A model generated the notes under the pieces. The model did no database searches. It saw nothing but the letters and a program-made list of their open reading frames with translations, and had not been told where the DNA came from. This document shows, in pieces, positions 24,456-33,145 of a stretch of DNA of 33,145 nt. Position numbers and translations under genes: made by a program. This DNA is from Winogradskyella sp. GTDB taxonomy: Bacteria > Bacteroidota > Bacteroidia > Flavobacteriales > Flavobacteriaceae. The stretch covers positions 1-33,145 of the forward strand of contig JAOEWO010000026.1 of the NCBI GenBank assembly GCA_028383925.1. The letters are read 5' to 3'. Within the stretch, counting starts at the first letter, position 1. Each line of letters starts with the position of its first letter.

Positions 24456-25817
24456 TTATTGCGAAACCGCTTTTCTGTTCTTACCTGTCTTCATCAAACC
24501 ATCATAATGCTTATTTAATAAATAAGAATTAATCTGTTGCATTGTATCAATAGCAACACCAACCATAATTAAAAGCGATGTTCCACCAAAGAATAATGCC
24601 CAACCTTGCTGTACTCCCATAAGCTTAACAATAAAAGCAGGAAATATTGCGATTAAAGCTAGAAAAATAGAACCTGGCAATGTTATTTGAGACATAACTT
24701 TATCTAAATATTCAGATGTTTCAGATCCTGGGCGTATGCCTGGAATAAAACCACCACTACGCTTTAGGTCATCTGCCATTTTATTGGTAGGGACTGTAAT
24801 TGCAGTATAAAAATATGTGAATATAATTATCAATAAAGCAAAAACTAGGTTATACCAAAATCCAAAGATGTCTTGAAAATTAGTTTGCATCCATTGCCCT
24901 GCTGCAGACTCTTTCATCAATGAAGAGCCACCAATAAGACCTGGAACAAACATAATAGCTTGTGCAAATATAATAGGCATTACACCAGAAGCGTTTAGTT
25001 TCAATGGTAAAAATTGTCTTGAACCGAATACATTTTTTTCATAACCACCAGAAGCAGTCCTTCTTGCGTATTGAACAGCTATTTTTCTAACTGCCATAAC
25101 TAAGAATACAGATGCTAATATAATTAGGAACCAGATAACTAGTTCTATCAATATCATCATAAATCCGCCATTACCGCTTAATCTTGAAGAAAGGTTCTGA
25201 GAGAATGACAAAGGTAAGTTAGCAATAATACCAACCATAATTAATAGTGATATACCATTACCAATACCTTTATCTGTAATCTTTTCACCTAACCACATTG
25301 CAAATACACAACCTGTTACCAATATTACTATTGATGAGAAGTAGAATAGATTCACTGAAAAACCAGGTAATAACATAGCACTCATTGAAGACGCACCAGA
25401 AAGTGCAGGTACACTTGCTAAATAACCAGGAGCTTGTACTAGACAAATACCAATGGTTAACCAACGTGTAATTTGAGTAATCTTCTTTTGACCACTAGCA
25501 CCTTCCTTTTGTAGCTTTTGTAAATAAGGAATTGCAATTCCCATTAACTGTACTACAATAGAAGCCGATATATAAGGCATAATACCTAAAGCAAATACCG
25601 ATGCGTTAGCAAAAGCTCCACCTGTAAAAGCATTAAGTAAACCTAATAATCCATCTGCTGTACCAGCTTGTAAGGCACCTAGGGAATCAATATTAATACC
25701 AGGTAAAACTACCTGAGCACCAAAACGATAAACCAACAACAGACCCAAGGTTAGAATAATTCTATCCTTAAGCTCTGTAATTTTCCAAACGTTTTTTAAT
25801 GTATCTATTATCTTCAT
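24456..25817 (-). CDS. secY: Protein translocase subunit SecY
   Basis: 453 residues with ten predicted membrane helices, the channel of the Sec system that exports the many signal-peptide proteins of this window. Marks: LVYRFGAQVVLPGI in helix 1, ISASIVVQLMGI (helix 2 and plug region), GITDKGIGNGIS-like GEKITDKGIGNGISLLIM, the cytoplasmic loop with PLKLNASGVMPIIFAQA, and KRSGGFIPGIRPGSETSEYL before the last helices. It lies between rplO and infA, with 10 and 12 nt gaps. Confidence 0.99.
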   Translation of the reverse strand: MKIIDTLKNVWKITELKDRIILTLGLLLVYRFGAQVVLPGINIDSLGALQAGTADGLLGLLNAFTGGAFANASVFALGIMPYISASIVVQLMGIAIPYLQKLQKEGASGQKKITQITRWLTIGICLVQAPGYLASVPALSGASSMSAMLLPGFSVNLFYFSSIVILVTGCVFAMWLGEKITDKGIGNGISLLIMVGIIANLPLSFSQNLSSRLSGNGGFMMILIELVIWFLIILASVFLVMAVRKIAVQYARRTASGGYEKNVFGSRQFLPLKLNASGVMPIIFAQAIMFVPGLIGGSSLMKESAAGQWMQTNFQDIFGFWYNLVFALLIIIFTYFYTAITVPTNKMADDLKRSGGFIPGIRPGSETSEYLDKVMSQITLPGSIFLALIAIFPAFIVKLMGVQQGWALFFGGTSLLIMVGVAIDTMQQINSYLLNKHYDGLMKTGKNRKAVSQ

Positions 25818-25827
25818 CCTTGTTTTC

Positions 25828-26280
25828 TTATAAAGTTACAGCTTCACCACCAGCAGCTTCAATAGCAGCTTTTGCCGTTGCAGTAAATTTATGAGCCGTT
25901 ACAGTTAATTTTGTTTTTAACTCGCCTCTACCTAATATTTTAACTAGTTCGTTTTTACCAGCTAATCCCATAGATACGAGCATATCAAAATCAATACTAT
26001 TATCTATTTTCTTTTCATCTACTAACTGTTGTATCTTATCTAAGTTTACACCTTGATATTCAATACGGTTAATATTTGTAAATCCAAACTTAGGAACACG
26101 CCTTTGTAATGGCATTTGACCACCTTCGAATCCTAATTTTTTAGAATAACCAGAACGTGACTTAGCACCTTTATGACCTCTAGTTGCCGTTCCGCCTTTA
26201 CCAGAACCTTGACCACGACCAATACGCTTTCCTTGATTTTTTACTGAACCTTCTGCAGGTTTTAAATTACTTAAATCCAT
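25828..26280 (-). CDS. rplO: 50S ribosomal protein L15
   Basis: 150 residues. The Gly- and basic-rich N-terminal extension (GKRIGRGQGSGKGGTATRG) threads into 23S rRNA, followed by GFEGGQMPLQRRVPKFGFTN, and the globular end carries ILGRGELKTKLTVTAHKFTA. It is followed by secY after 10 nt, as in most spc operons. Confidence 0.99.
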   Translation of the reverse strand: MDLSNLKPAEGSVKNQGKRIGRGQGSGKGGTATRGHKGAKSRSGYSKKLGFEGGQMPLQRRVPKFGFTNINRIEYQGVNLDKIQQLVDEKKIDNSIDFDMLVSMGLAGKNELVKILGRGELKTKLTVTAHKFTATAKAAIEAAGGEAVTL

Positions 26281-26295
26281 TTTTAAGTTATATTG

Positions 26296-26475
26296 TTAAG
26301 CTTCTTCTACAGAAACTAAATGTTCAACTTTTTTAACCATCCCAAGAATATTTGGTGTGGCATCGTGCTCTACAACTTGTCCAATCTTTTTTAAACCTAA
26401 AGCTAACAATGTTAACTTTTGTCTTTTAGTACGGTTGATTGCACTTTTTACCTTTTTTACTTTAATCTTTGCCAT
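26296..26475 (-). CDS. rpmD: 50S ribosomal protein L30
   Basis: 59 residues, found by reading the gap between rpsE and rplO. It starts MAKIKVKKVKSAINRTKRQK and goes on with LTLLALGLKKIGQVVEHDAT, PNILGMVKKVEHLVSVEEA. The motif RTKRQKLTLLALGLKKI is typical of L30. It sits 13 nt after rpsE and 15 nt before rplO. Confidence 0.98.
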   Translation of the reverse strand: MAKIKVKKVKSAINRTKRQKLTLLALGLKKIGQVVEHDATPNILGMVKKVEHLVSVEEA

Positions 26476-26488
26476 CTTATACTATCGA

Positions 26489-27013
26489 TTATCCGTTAAA
26501 TACTTTTTCAAGTGAAATACCACGCTCTTTAGCTACAGACTTTGCATCTCTTAATTGTAATAGAGCATCAAATGTTGCCTTAACTACGTTATGAGGATTT
26601 GATGAGCCTTGAGATTTTGATAGTACATCATGTACACCTACTGCTTCAAGAACTGTTCTAACAGCACCACCAGCAATAACACCTGTACCAGGTGCTGCTG
26701 GTATAATGTTAACTCTAGCACCACCAAACTTACCCTTCTGTTCGTGAGGTAAAGTTCCTTTGATTATAGGTATTCTTACTAAGTTTTTCTTAGCATCTTC
26801 TATAGATTTAGCGATTGCAGTAGCAACATCTTTAGATTTACCTAAACCATGCCCTACAACACCAGCTTCGTCACCTACAACAACAATTGCAGAGAAGCCA
26901 AATGCTCTACCACCTTTTGTTACTTTAGTAACACGCTGTACACCAACTAAGCGATCTTTTAAATCTAAACCGCCTGGTTTAACTAATTCTGCGTTTTTAT
27001 ATTTTTGATACAT
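26489..27013 (-). CDS. rpsE: 30S ribosomal protein S5
   Basis: 174 residues. The N-terminal double-stranded-RNA-binding domain shows [20 protein letters not shown] and [17 protein letters not shown]; the C-terminal domain shows [20 protein letters not shown] and [17 protein letters not shown]5 guards decoding accuracy together with S4. It starts 6 nt after rplR. Confidence 0.99.
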   Translation of the reverse strand: MYQKYKNAELVKPGGLDLKDRLVGVQRVTKVTKGGRAFGFSAIVVVGDEAGVVGHGLGKSKDVATAIAKSIEDAKKNLVRIPIIKGTLPHEQKGKFGGARVNIIPAAPGTGVIAGGAVRTVLEAVGVHDVLSKSQGSSNPHNVVKATFDALLQLRDAKSVAKERGISLEKVFNG

Positions 27014-27019
27014 AATGTC

Positions 27020-27376
27020 TTAAAATTTAAGTCCTGCTTCTCTAGCACCTTCTGCTAATGATTTTACTCTTCCGTGATATAAGTAACCACCTCTATCAAA
27101 AGAAATAGTTTCAACACCAGCCTTTATTGCTTTCTCACCTACAGCCTTACCTACTAATGTAGCTAGTTCTGTTTTGTTACCTTTAGACTTTAATATGTCT
27201 TTATCTCTTGAAGATGCAGCAGCTAAAGTTTTACCAGATACATCATCTACGACTTGAGCATAAATTTCTTTATTGCTTCTAAAAACAGCTAATCTTGGTC
27301 TATCAGTAGTACCAGATACAACCTTACGGATTCTGCTTTTAATTCTTAATCTTCTTTCGTTTTTTGTCAATGCCAT
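27020..27376 (-). CDS. rplR: 50S ribosomal protein L18
   Basis: 118 residues. L18 carries 5S rRNA together with L5. Marks: [36 protein letters not shown], and the end [26 protein letters not shown]. Gaps of 10 and 6 nt separate it from rplF and rpsE. Confidence 0.99.
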   Translation of the reverse strand: MALTKNERRLRIKSRIRKVVSGTTDRPRLAVFRSNKEIYAQVVDDVSGKTLAAASSRDKDILKSKGNKTELATLVGKAVGEKAIKAGVETISFDRGGYLYHGRVKSLAEGAREAGLKF

Positions 27377-27386
27377 AACTTAATTA

Positions 27387-27929
27387 TTAAGCTGATTTAC
27401 CTGCTTTTCTTCTAATTTCTTCACCAACAAACTTGATACCTTTTCCTTTGTAAGGTTCTGGTCTTCTAAAACCACGAATTTTCGCAGCTACCTGACCAAC
27501 CAATTGTTTGTCAAAAGATGTTAATTTTATCCTTGGATTTTTACCTTTATCTGAGATTGTCTCAACAGAAACTTCTGAAGCAATATCTAAGATGATATTG
27601 TGTGAGAAACCTACGGCTAAATCTAATTTTTGTCCTTGATTTGATGCTCTATAACCTACACCAACCATTTCTAGTTCTTTGGTCCATCCTTTAGAGACAC
27701 CTTCTATCATATTAGCAATTAATGCTCTATAAAGACCATGTTTTGCTCTTAAATCTTTCTTATCGGAAGAACGTTCTAATGTTATAGTACCATCTTCTAA
27801 TGTTATAGTAATATCTGAATACTCTTGAGTTAATTCACCAAGCTTACCTTTAGCGGTAATCAAGTTGTCTTTGATCTCAACCGTTACACCTTCAGGAACT
27901 GTTATTGGGTTTTTACCTATTCTTGACAT
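27387..27929 (-). CDS. rplF: 50S ribosomal protein L6
   Basis: 180 residues made of two similar alpha/beta domains. Marks: MSRIGKNPITVPEGVTVEIK, RAKHGLYRALIANMIEGVSK, LEMVGVGYRAS, and the C-terminal IRGFRRPEPYKGKGIKFVGE. L6 lies near the GTPase centre. The start context CAGGAAATTATG is one of the few here with a partial Shine-Dalgarno (AGGA), though only 5 nt away. Confidence 0.99.
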   Translation of the reverse strand: MSRIGKNPITVPEGVTVEIKDNLITAKGKLGELTQEYSDITITLEDGTITLERSSDKKDLRAKHGLYRALIANMIEGVSKGWTKELEMVGVGYRASNQGQKLDLAVGFSHNIILDIASEVSVETISDKGKNPRIKLTSFDKQLVGQVAAKIRGFRRPEPYKGKGIKFVGEEIRRKAGKSA

Positions 27930-27941
27930 AATTTCCTGTTT

Positions 27942-28340
27942 TTAGTATACGTAACACAATAATTCTCCACCAACGTTTTCTCTTTGCGCTTGCTTCCCTG
28001 TCATGACACCATGAGAGGTAGATACAATTGCAATTCCAAGACCATTTAAGATTCTTGGCATTTCGGTAGAACTTGCATATTTACGTAAACCTGGTTTACT
28101 AATTCTTTGAATTTCTTTGATAACACCCTCTTTAGTTTCTTTACTATATTTCAAGGCTATCTTAATAGTACCTTGAACTGAAGAGTCATCAAATTTGTAA
28201 CTTAAGATGTATCCTTGTTGAAACAAGATCTTAGTTATCTCTTTTTTTAAGTTTGAAGCAGGTATTTCAACCACTCTGTGGTTTGCCATGACTGCATTTC
28301 TAACTCGCGTTAAATAATCCGCTATTGGATCTGTATACAT
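27942..28340 (-). CDS. rpsH: 30S ribosomal protein S8
   Basis: 132 residues. Marks: DPIADYLTRVRNAVMANHRV at the start, ISKPGLRKYASSTEMPRI, LNGLGIAIVSTSHGVMTGKQ and the end GGELLCYVY. S8 binds helix 21 of 16S rRNA and in E. coli represses the spc operon. It is preceded by a 70-nt gap, long for this cluster, that holds a small hairpin. Confidence 0.99.
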   Translation of the reverse strand: MYTDPIADYLTRVRNAVMANHRVVEIPASNLKKEITKILFQQGYILSYKFDDSSVQGTIKIALKYSKETKEGVIKEIQRISKPGLRKYASSTEMPRILNGLGIAIVSTSHGVMTGKQAQRENVGGELLCYVY

Positions 28341-28364
28341 ATTTATTAATTTGCGGTAACCGTA

Positions 28365-28390
28365 TTTGTCGTCTCAAAAAAGAGACCAAA
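28365..28390 (-). promoter_or_regulatory. Small hairpin in the rpsN-rpsH gap
   Basis: On the minus strand GTCTC (28386-28382), loop TTTTTT, GAGAC (28375-28371), extended by TTTG/CAAA across a 2-nt bulge. It lies 25 nt before the rpsH start, in the only gap above 55 nt between rplW and rpmJ. Whether it acts as attenuator, processing site or protein target cannot be told. Confidence 0.35.
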
Positions 28391-28410
28391 CCTGAAACCA
28401 ATTTAAATTT

Positions 28411-28680
28411 TTACCAACTTGCCTTCTTAACACCAGGTATTAAACCTTGGTTAGCCATTTCTCTAAACATTACACGAGATAATCCAAATTGTCTCATATA
28501 ACCTTTTGGTCTACCAGTAAGTTTACAACGATTGTGTTGACGTATTGGTGAAGCATTTTTCGGTAATTTTTGTAATGCTTCATAATCGCCAGCTTCTTTT
28601 AAAGTTTTACGTTTTTCTGCATATTTAGCTACCGTTTTAGAACGCTTAACCTCACGGGCTTTCATTGATTCTTTAGCCAT
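28411..28680 (-). CDS. rpsN: 30S ribosomal protein S14, zinc-free long form
   Basis: 89 residues, matching the long form without the zinc-binding CxxC pairs. Marks: [39 protein letters not shown] and [25 protein letters not shown]. Only one Cys is present. It starts 2 nt after rplE. Confidence 0.99.
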   Translation of the reverse strand: MAKESMKAREVKRSKTVAKYAEKRKTLKEAGDYEALQKLPKNASPIRQHNRCKLTGRPKGYMRQFGLSRVMFREMANQGLIPGVKKASW

Positions 28681-28682
28681 AA

Positions 28683-29234
28683 TTAATTCTTTTTAAAAGG
28701 TAATCCTAATTCTGTTAATAAAGACTTAGCTTCTTTATCAGTATCAGCTGAAGTCACAAATGTAATATCCATACCTGAGATTTTATTGATTTTATCAATA
28801 TCTATTTCAGGAAAAATAATTTGCTCTACTACACCTAGGTTATAATTTCCTCGACCATCAAAACCAGTAGCTTTAATACCGTTAAAATCTCTAACTCTAG
28901 GTAATGCTGATGTTACTAAACGATCTAAGAACTCATACATTTGTTCTCCTCTTAAAGTTACTTTGGCACCAATAGGCATTCCTTTACGTAACTTAAATGA
29001 GGCAACATCTTTTTTAGACATTGTGTGTATCGCTTTCTGTCCAGTTATCTTTGTAAGCTCTTCTACTGCGTGATCAATTAATTTCTTGTCCGCAACAGCA
29101 GCACCAACACCTTTAGATAATACAATCTTTTTAAGTTTAGGTACTTGCATTACATTTTTGTAACCAAATTCTTCTGTAAGAGCAGGTATAATTTTATCCC
29201 TGTACTCTTGTTTTAATCTTGCAACGTAAGCCAT
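28683..29234 (-). CDS. rplE: 50S ribosomal protein L5
   Basis: 183 residues. L5 binds 5S rRNA and the P-site tRNA. Marks: [72 protein letters not shown] and [20 protein letters not shown]. It starts 2 nt after the rplX stop. Confidence 0.99.
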   Translation of the reverse strand: MAYVARLKQEYRDKIIPALTEEFGYKNVMQVPKLKKIVLSKGVGAAVADKKLIDHAVEELTKITGQKAIHTMSKKDVASFKLRKGMPIGAKVTLRGEQMYEFLDRLVTSALPRVRDFNGIKATGFDGRGNYNLGVVEQIIFPEIDIDKINKISGMDITFVTSADTDKEAKSLLTELGLPFKKN

Positions 29235-29236
29235 AA

Positions 29237-29548
29237 TTAAATTACTTCATTAGATTTTTTTGAAAATCTTACTTTAGTATCGCCATCCATTCTGTAACCA
29301 ATTCTCGTAGTATCTCCATTAGCGGTTAACAACGATAAATTAGATAAGTGAAGTGATGCTTCCTTTTCTACAATACCACCTTGAGGATTTTGTGCACTTG
29401 GTTTAGTGTGTTTCTTAACCATATTTACACCTTCAACAATGGCTTTGTTCTTATCTTTTAATACCTTAAGTACTTTACCTTCTGATCCTTTATGATCACC
29501 AGCAATAACTTTTACAGTATCTCCTGATTTTATTTTAAACTTTGTCAT
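29237..29548 (-). CDS. rplX: 50S ribosomal protein L24
   Basis: 103 residues from ATG 29548 ([20 protein letters not shown]). The frame could begin at a TTG at 29560, but that adds only four residues next to the rplN stop and covers the space for ribosome binding (AAGAAAA), so the ATG is chosen. The KOW motif ([20 protein letters not shown]) is at residues 8-27, followed by [19 protein letters not shown]24 starts assembly of the large subunit. Confidence 0.98.
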   Translation of the reverse strand: MTKFKIKSGDTVKVIAGDHKGSEGKVLKVLKDKNKAIVEGVNMVKKHTKPSAQNPQGGIVEKEASLHLSNLSLLTANGDTTRIGYRMDGDTKVRFSKKSNEVI

Positions 29549-29560
29549 TTTTCTTATCAA

Positions 29561-29929
29561 TTAAAGCACTTCTGGTGCCAATGATACAATTTTCATGAAT
29601 TGTTTATCACGAAGTTCTCTAGCTACAGGTCCAAAAACACGTGTGCCTCTCATCTCCCCTTGAGGATTAAGTAATACACATGCATTATCGTCAAACCTTA
29701 TATAAGATCCATCAGGACGTCTAACTTCTTTAGCTGTACGAACTACAACTGCAGTAGAAACCGCACCTTTCTTAATACTACCGTTAGGAGTAGCATCTTT
29801 TACAGATACCACAATTTTATCACCAACTGAAGCATATCTTCTTTTAGTTCCACCTAGTACACGGATAGTTAAAACCTCCTTTGCACCAGTATTGTCAGCT
29901 ACTTTTAATCTTGATTCTTGTTGTACCAT
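29561..29929 (-). CDS. rplN: 50S ribosomal protein L14
   Basis: 122 residues, full length. Marks: [60 protein letters not shown] and [21 protein letters not shown]14 is the docking site of the silencing factor RsfS encoded at 9765-10136. It starts 2 nt after rpsQ. Confidence 0.99.
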   Translation of the reverse strand: MVQQESRLKVADNTGAKEVLTIRVLGGTKRRYASVGDKIVVSVKDATPNGSIKKGAVSTAVVVRTAKEVRRPDGSYIRFDDNACVLLNPQGEMRGTRVFGPVARELRDKQFMKIVSLAPEVL

Positions 29930-29931
29930 AA

Positions 29932-30189
29932 TTACTTAGCTCTTTCAATTATTTCTACCAATCTCCAACATTTAGATTTACTCATAGGTCTTGTTTCCAT
30001 GATCTTTACAGTATCTCCTTCGTTGCAGTCGTTTGTTTCATCGTGTGCGACATATTTCTTAGTCTTTAACACGAATTTTCCATACATAGGGTGTTTTACT
30101 TTTTTAACTTCGGCAACAACTATAGATTTCTCCATCTTGTTACTAGTTACTATCCCTATACGTTCTTTTCTTAAATTTCTTTTTTCCAT
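29932..30189 (-). CDS. rpsQ: 30S ribosomal protein S17
   Basis: 85 residues, OB fold. Marks: [40 protein letters not shown] and [20 protein letters not shown]. It binds 16S rRNA early. Gaps are 17 nt to rpmC and 2 nt to rplN. Confidence 0.99.
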   Translation of the reverse strand: MEKRNLRKERIGIVTSNKMEKSIVVAEVKKVKHPMYGKFVLKTKKYVAHDETNDCNEGDTVKIMETRPMSKSKCWRLVEIIERAK

Positions 30190-30206
30190 CTTTCAGCAGA
30201 ATACAA

Positions 30207-30398
30207 TTATTGTACGTCTCTTTTAGTTAGTTCTGTTGCCACTCTAGCTACTGTGCGACGTGCAACGCGTAACTGAATTGGATTTTCTAAAGGAGATATA
30301 GTGTGAGCCATTTTCAGGTCTGTATAACTCTTTTTAGTTTCACTAAGTTTCTCTTGTAACTCAGCTGTTGAAAGCTGTTTAATGTCTGATTGCTTCAT
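30207..30398 (-). CDS. rpmC: 50S ribosomal protein L29
   Basis: 63 residues in two long helices. Marks: DIKQLSTAELQEKLSETKKS and NPIQLRVARRTVARVATELT. L29 borders the peptide exit and helps dock the signal recognition particle and trigger factor next to L23. Confidence 0.98.
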   Translation of the reverse strand: MKQSDIKQLSTAELQEKLSETKKSYTDLKMAHTISPLENPIQLRVARRTVARVATELTKRDVQ

Positions 30399-30410
30399 AA
30401 TATCTTTTTA

Positions 30411-30830
30411 TTAAGCTTCGTAATCTCTAGCTATGATAAACTTAGTCTTCACTGGAAGTTTTTGTGCTGCTAAACGTAATGCTTCTTGAGCTACGTCTAA
30501 TGGCACTCCACTGATTTCAAATAACATGCGTCCTGGCTTTACAACAGCTGCCCAATATTCAACGGCACCTTTACCTTTACCCATACGTACTTCAAGAGGT
30601 TTCTTTGTGATAGGCTTGTCTGGAAATATTTTAATCCATAACGATCCTTCTCTTTTCATAAAACGAGTAGCGGCAATACGCGCTGCTTCTATTTGGCGTG
30701 CAGTTATAAAAGACGAGTCTAATGATTTAATACCGAAGGTACCATTTGATAACAAATGACCTCTTCCAGCATTACCTTTCATACGACCTTTTTGCTGCTT
30801 ACGAAATTTTGTTCTTTTAGGCTGTAACAT
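30411..30830 (-). CDS. rplP: 50S ribosomal protein L16
   Basis: 139 residues. Marks: [79 protein letters not shown] and [11 protein letters not shown]16 positions the A-site tRNA. The gap to rpsC is 20 nt. Confidence 0.99.
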   Translation of the reverse strand: MLQPKRTKFRKQQKGRMKGNAGRGHLLSNGTFGIKSLDSSFITARQIEAARIAATRFMKREGSLWIKIFPDKPITKKPLEVRMGKGKGAVEYWAAVVKPGRMLFEISGVPLDVAQEALRLAAQKLPVKTKFIIARDYEA

Positions 30831-30850
30831 TTTTTCTTTTCTTTAAAGAA

Positions 30851-31567
30851 TTACTTTCTACGACGAGGTTGGTTCTTATTTGCACCACGTCCACCTTTAC
30901 CTTTTTGTTTAGATAGACCGACTAATGGAGATAATTCTCTTTTTCCATATACTTCGCCTTTCATAATCCAAACCTTGATGCCCAATCTACCATAAGTAGT
31001 GTGCGCTTCTACTAGAGCATAATCAATATCAGCTCTAAATGTAGATAATGGAATACGTCCTTCTTTATAGTGTTCTGATCGTGCCATTTCAGCACCATTT
31101 AAACGACCACTAATTTGAATTTTTATTCCCTCAGCATTCATACGAATAGCTGCAGCGATTGCCATTTTAATTGCACGTCTATAAGAAATACGACTTTCTA
31201 TTTGACGAGCGACACTTGCTGCTACTAAATGTGCATCTAGTTCAGGTCTTTTAATTTCAAAGATGTTCAATTGAACTTCTTTACCAGTAATCTTTTTAAG
31301 CTCTTCTTTTAACTTGTCTACCTCTTGTCCACCTTTTCCGATAATAATACCAGGTCTAGCAGTAGTGATAGTAACGGTTACAAGTTTAAGAGTACGCTCT
31401 ATAATTACTCTACTTACACTAGCCTTAGATAAACGCGCGTGAACGTATTTTCTAATCTTATCGTCTTCGGCAAGTTTATCACCATAATCGTTTCCTCCGT
31501 ACCAGTTAGATTCCCATCCTCTGATAATTCCTAAGCGATTTCCGATTGGATTTGTCTTTTGTCCCAT
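30851..31567 (-). CDS. rpsC: 30S ribosomal protein S3
   Basis: 238 residues. Marks: [20 protein letters not shown], a KH domain with the GKGG loop at residues 77-80, [14 protein letters not shown] [40 protein letters not shown] and [21 protein letters not shown]3 guards the mRNA entry site. The tail is Gly/Lys/Arg-rich. Confidence 0.99.
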   Translation of the reverse strand: MGQKTNPIGNRLGIIRGWESNWYGGNDYGDKLAEDDKIRKYVHARLSKASVSRVIIERTLKLVTVTITTARPGIIIGKGGQEVDKLKEELKKITGKEVQLNIFEIKRPELDAHLVAASVARQIESRISYRRAIKMAIAAAIRMNAEGIKIQISGRLNGAEMARSEHYKEGRIPLSTFRADIDYALVEAHTTYGRLGIKVWIMKGEVYGKRELSPLVGLSKQKGKGGRGANKNQPRRRK

Positions 31568-31576
31568 ATCTCTATC

Positions 31577-31984
31577 TTAGCTTTGTGTTTTGTTTATTGC
31601 ATCTACAACCACTGTTACGTGATTAGATCTTTTTCTAATTCTATGTGCTCTACCTTGAGGTGCAGGGCGTAATCTCTTTAACATAGATCCACCATCTACT
31701 CTAATCTCTTTGATAAAAAGCTTAGCTTCTTCTACATCTGCATCTTCATTTTTTGCTTGCCAGTTTGCAATTGCAGACATTACAAGTTTCTCAAGACGAC
31801 GAGATGCTTCTTTAGGACTAAATCTAAGAATCTGAAGAGCTTTTTCTGCCTTTTCACCTCTTACTAAATCCGCTACTAAACGCATTTTTCTTGGTGATGT
31901 AGGACAGTTATTTAGCTTGGCAAAAGCAACTTGCTTTTTCTCAGCCTTAATAGCATCCGCCATTTGTTTTTTACGACTTCCCAT
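31577..31984 (-). CDS. rplV: 50S ribosomal protein L22
   Basis: 135 residues. About 18 basic and Ala-rich residues ([17 protein letters not shown]) come before the core [20 protein letters not shown], and the long hairpin that lines the exit tunnel is [20 protein letters not shown]. The ATG at 31984 lies 5 nt after rpsS; a second ATG inside the extension (MADAIK) is possible but would lie farther from rpsS. Confidence 0.98.
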   Translation of the reverse strand: MGSRKKQMADAIKAEKKQVAFAKLNNCPTSPRKMRLVADLVRGEKAEKALQILRFSPKEASRRLEKLVMSAIANWQAKNEDADVEEAKLFIKEIRVDGGSMLKRLRPAPQGRAHRIRKRSNHVTVVVDAINKTQS

Positions 31985-31989
31985 GATTC

Positions 31990-32268
31990 TTATTTTTTAC
32001 CTTTATTCTTAGCACCTGCATGACCTCTAAAAGATCGTGTTGGTGAAAATTCTCCTAATTTGTGACCTACCATATTCTCAGTAACATAAACTGGAACAAA
32101 CTGACGACCATTATGTACGGCTATAGTCTGACCAACGAAATCTGGAGATATCATTGATGCTCTAGACCAAGTTTTAATAACTGTCTTCTTGTTTGAAGCT
32201 ACATTTTCAGCAACTTTCTTTTCTAATTTATAGTGGATATAAGGTCCTTTTTTTAATGAACGTGCCAT
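31990..32268 (-). CDS. rpsS: 30S ribosomal protein S19
   Basis: 92 residues. Marks: [59 protein letters not shown] and [15 protein letters not shown]19 pairs with S13 in the subunit head. It lies 10 nt after rplB and 5 nt before rplV. Confidence 0.99.
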   Translation of the reverse strand: MARSLKKGPYIHYKLEKKVAENVASNKKTVIKTWSRASMISPDFVGQTIAVHNGRQFVPVYVTENMVGHKLGEFSPTRSFRGHAGAKNKGKK

Positions 32269-32278
32269 ACTATCTTAA

Positions 32279-33106
32279 TTATTTCTTTCTACGTTCTACA
32301 ATATACTTATTACTCGCTTTCGTCTTAGAACGTGTTCTATAACCTTTAGCAGGTATACCGTTTCTAGATCTTGGATGACCACCTGAAGATTTACCTTCAC
32401 CACCACCCATTGGGTGATCGACTGGGTTCATCACTACTGGTCTTACTCTTGGACGTCTTCCTAACCATCTACTTCTACCAGCTTTACCTGAAACAAGTAA
32501 TTGATGATCTGAATTAGAAATAACTCCGATAGTTGCCATACATGTTACTAAAATCATTCTGGTTTCACCAGAAGGTAATTTTACAGTAGCAAATTTATCT
32601 CCTCTTGCCATTAATTGAGCAAATGCACCAGCACTACGCGCCATAACGGCACCTTGACCAGGACGCAACTCTATACAAGAGATGATAGTACCTAAAGGTA
32701 TTTCACTTAATGGCATTGTGTTTCCAATCTCTGGAGCAATACCTGTTTCACCAGAAAGGATATTTTGCCCTACTTGTAAACCATTTTGAGCGATAACATA
32801 ACGTTTCTCACCATCTTGGTAATTTAATAGTGCAATAAATGCAGTTCTGTTTGGATCATATTCAATAGACTTAACTTCTGCAGGAATACCTGGCTTGTTA
32901 CGTTTGAAATCGATAATACGATACTTTCTTTTATGACCTCCACCAATATGGCGCATCGTCATTTTTCCTTGACTGTTTCTACCACCTGATCTTTTGTTCG
33001 GAGCAAGCAAGCTTTTCTCCGGCTTATCAGTAGTTATGGCGTCAAATCCATTTACTACTCTAAATCGCTGACCTGATGTGATCGGTTTTAATTTTCTTAC
33101 TGACAT
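32279..33106 (-). CDS. rplB: 50S ribosomal protein L2
   Basis: 275 residues, full length. Marks: [60 protein letters not shown] and the C-terminal [20 protein letters not shown] with His231, the counterpart of the E. coli His229 near the peptidyl-transferase centre. It lies 12 nt after rplW. Confidence 0.99.
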   Translation of the reverse strand: MSVRKLKPITSGQRFRVVNGFDAITTDKPEKSLLAPNKRSGGRNSQGKMTMRHIGGGHKRKYRIIDFKRNKPGIPAEVKSIEYDPNRTAFIALLNYQDGEKRYVIAQNGLQVGQNILSGETGIAPEIGNTMPLSEIPLGTIISCIELRPGQGAVMARSAGAFAQLMARGDKFATVKLPSGETRMILVTCMATIGVISNSDHQLLVSGKAGRSRWLGRRPRVRPVVMNPVDHPMGGGEGKSSGGHPRSRNGIPAKGYRTRSKTKASNKYIVERRKK

Positions 33107-33118
33107 TAATGTCTAAAA

Positions 33119-33145
33119 TTACATGTTAGTGTATAAATCTATTAC
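33119..33145 (-). CDS. rplW: 50S ribosomal protein L23, last eight codons only
   Basis: The minus strand from the window edge reads VIDLYTNM-stop, in the place where rplW is expected before rplB. The hydrophobic-aromatic ending fits the L23 C-terminus of flavobacteria as I recall it. The rest lies outside the window. Confidence 0.7.
   Translation of the reverse strand, partial: VIDLYTNM

Overview
The window is a piece of a low-GC Bacteroidota chromosome, almost certainly family Flavobacteriaceae. Three things point there. The genes lack Shine-Dalgarno sequences and use A-rich or AATTATG start contexts. Repeated promoter elements match the Bacteroidota form TTG-N16-19-TAnnTTTG. The gene order (NUDIX-pyrE-SRPBCC-birA / rsfS-ftsH-LUD-cdsA-psd-ACBP and rplQ-carA-eno-gltA) is one I recall as typical of flavobacteria. 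Most of the window is conserved housekeeping DNA. No CRISPR array, insertion sequence, tRNA or rRNA was seen.

Left part (1-7760), accessory and envelope genes: the 3' part of a GH53 endo-galactanase lipoprotein; a hybrid TPR-sensor histidine kinase with its own promoter and a palindromic candidate operator; a CpcT/CpeT-family lipoprotein; a CtlX-type citrulline/guanidino hydrolase on the minus strand; an M14 metallocarboxypeptidase lipoprotein; and a NUDIX hydrolase on the minus strand.

Middle (7798-14548), core metabolism: pyrE with an SRPBCC protein; a convergent biotin ligase; then rsfS-ftsH, a strong terminator, and a separately promoted, tightly overlapped cluster LUD-cdsA-psd-ACBP that joins phospholipid synthesis to acyl-CoA handling.

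14549-20677: a decayed outer-membrane beta-barrel gene (signal peptide and final barrel strands survive, the middle is lost); an arginine-deiminase-like enzyme; citrate synthase; a divergent DUF481 outer-membrane protein; enolase; and carA. Several clear intrinsic terminators divide this stretch into short transcription units.

Right part (20792-33145), the S10-spc-alpha ribosomal protein cluster on the minus strand: in transcription order rplW (3' end only), rplB, rpsS, rplV, rpsC, rplP, rpmC, rpsQ, rplN, rplX, rplE, rpsN, rpsH, rplF, rplR, rpsE, rpmD, rplO, secY, infA, rpmJ, rpsM, rpsK, then a terminator and a new promoter, then rpsD, rpoA, rplQ. The short genes rpmD and rpmJ were located by direct reading. 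rpsD is preceded by a folded 5' leader of roughly 100 nt, the best candidate here for an undescribed regulatory RNA, possibly S4 autoregulation. No new multi-gene system was found. The points most worth following are the rpsD leader, the decayed barrel gene, the 23-bp palindrome between NUDIX and pyrE, the near-leaderless pyrE, the pair of guanidino-modifying enzymes and the CpeT-like lipoprotein.
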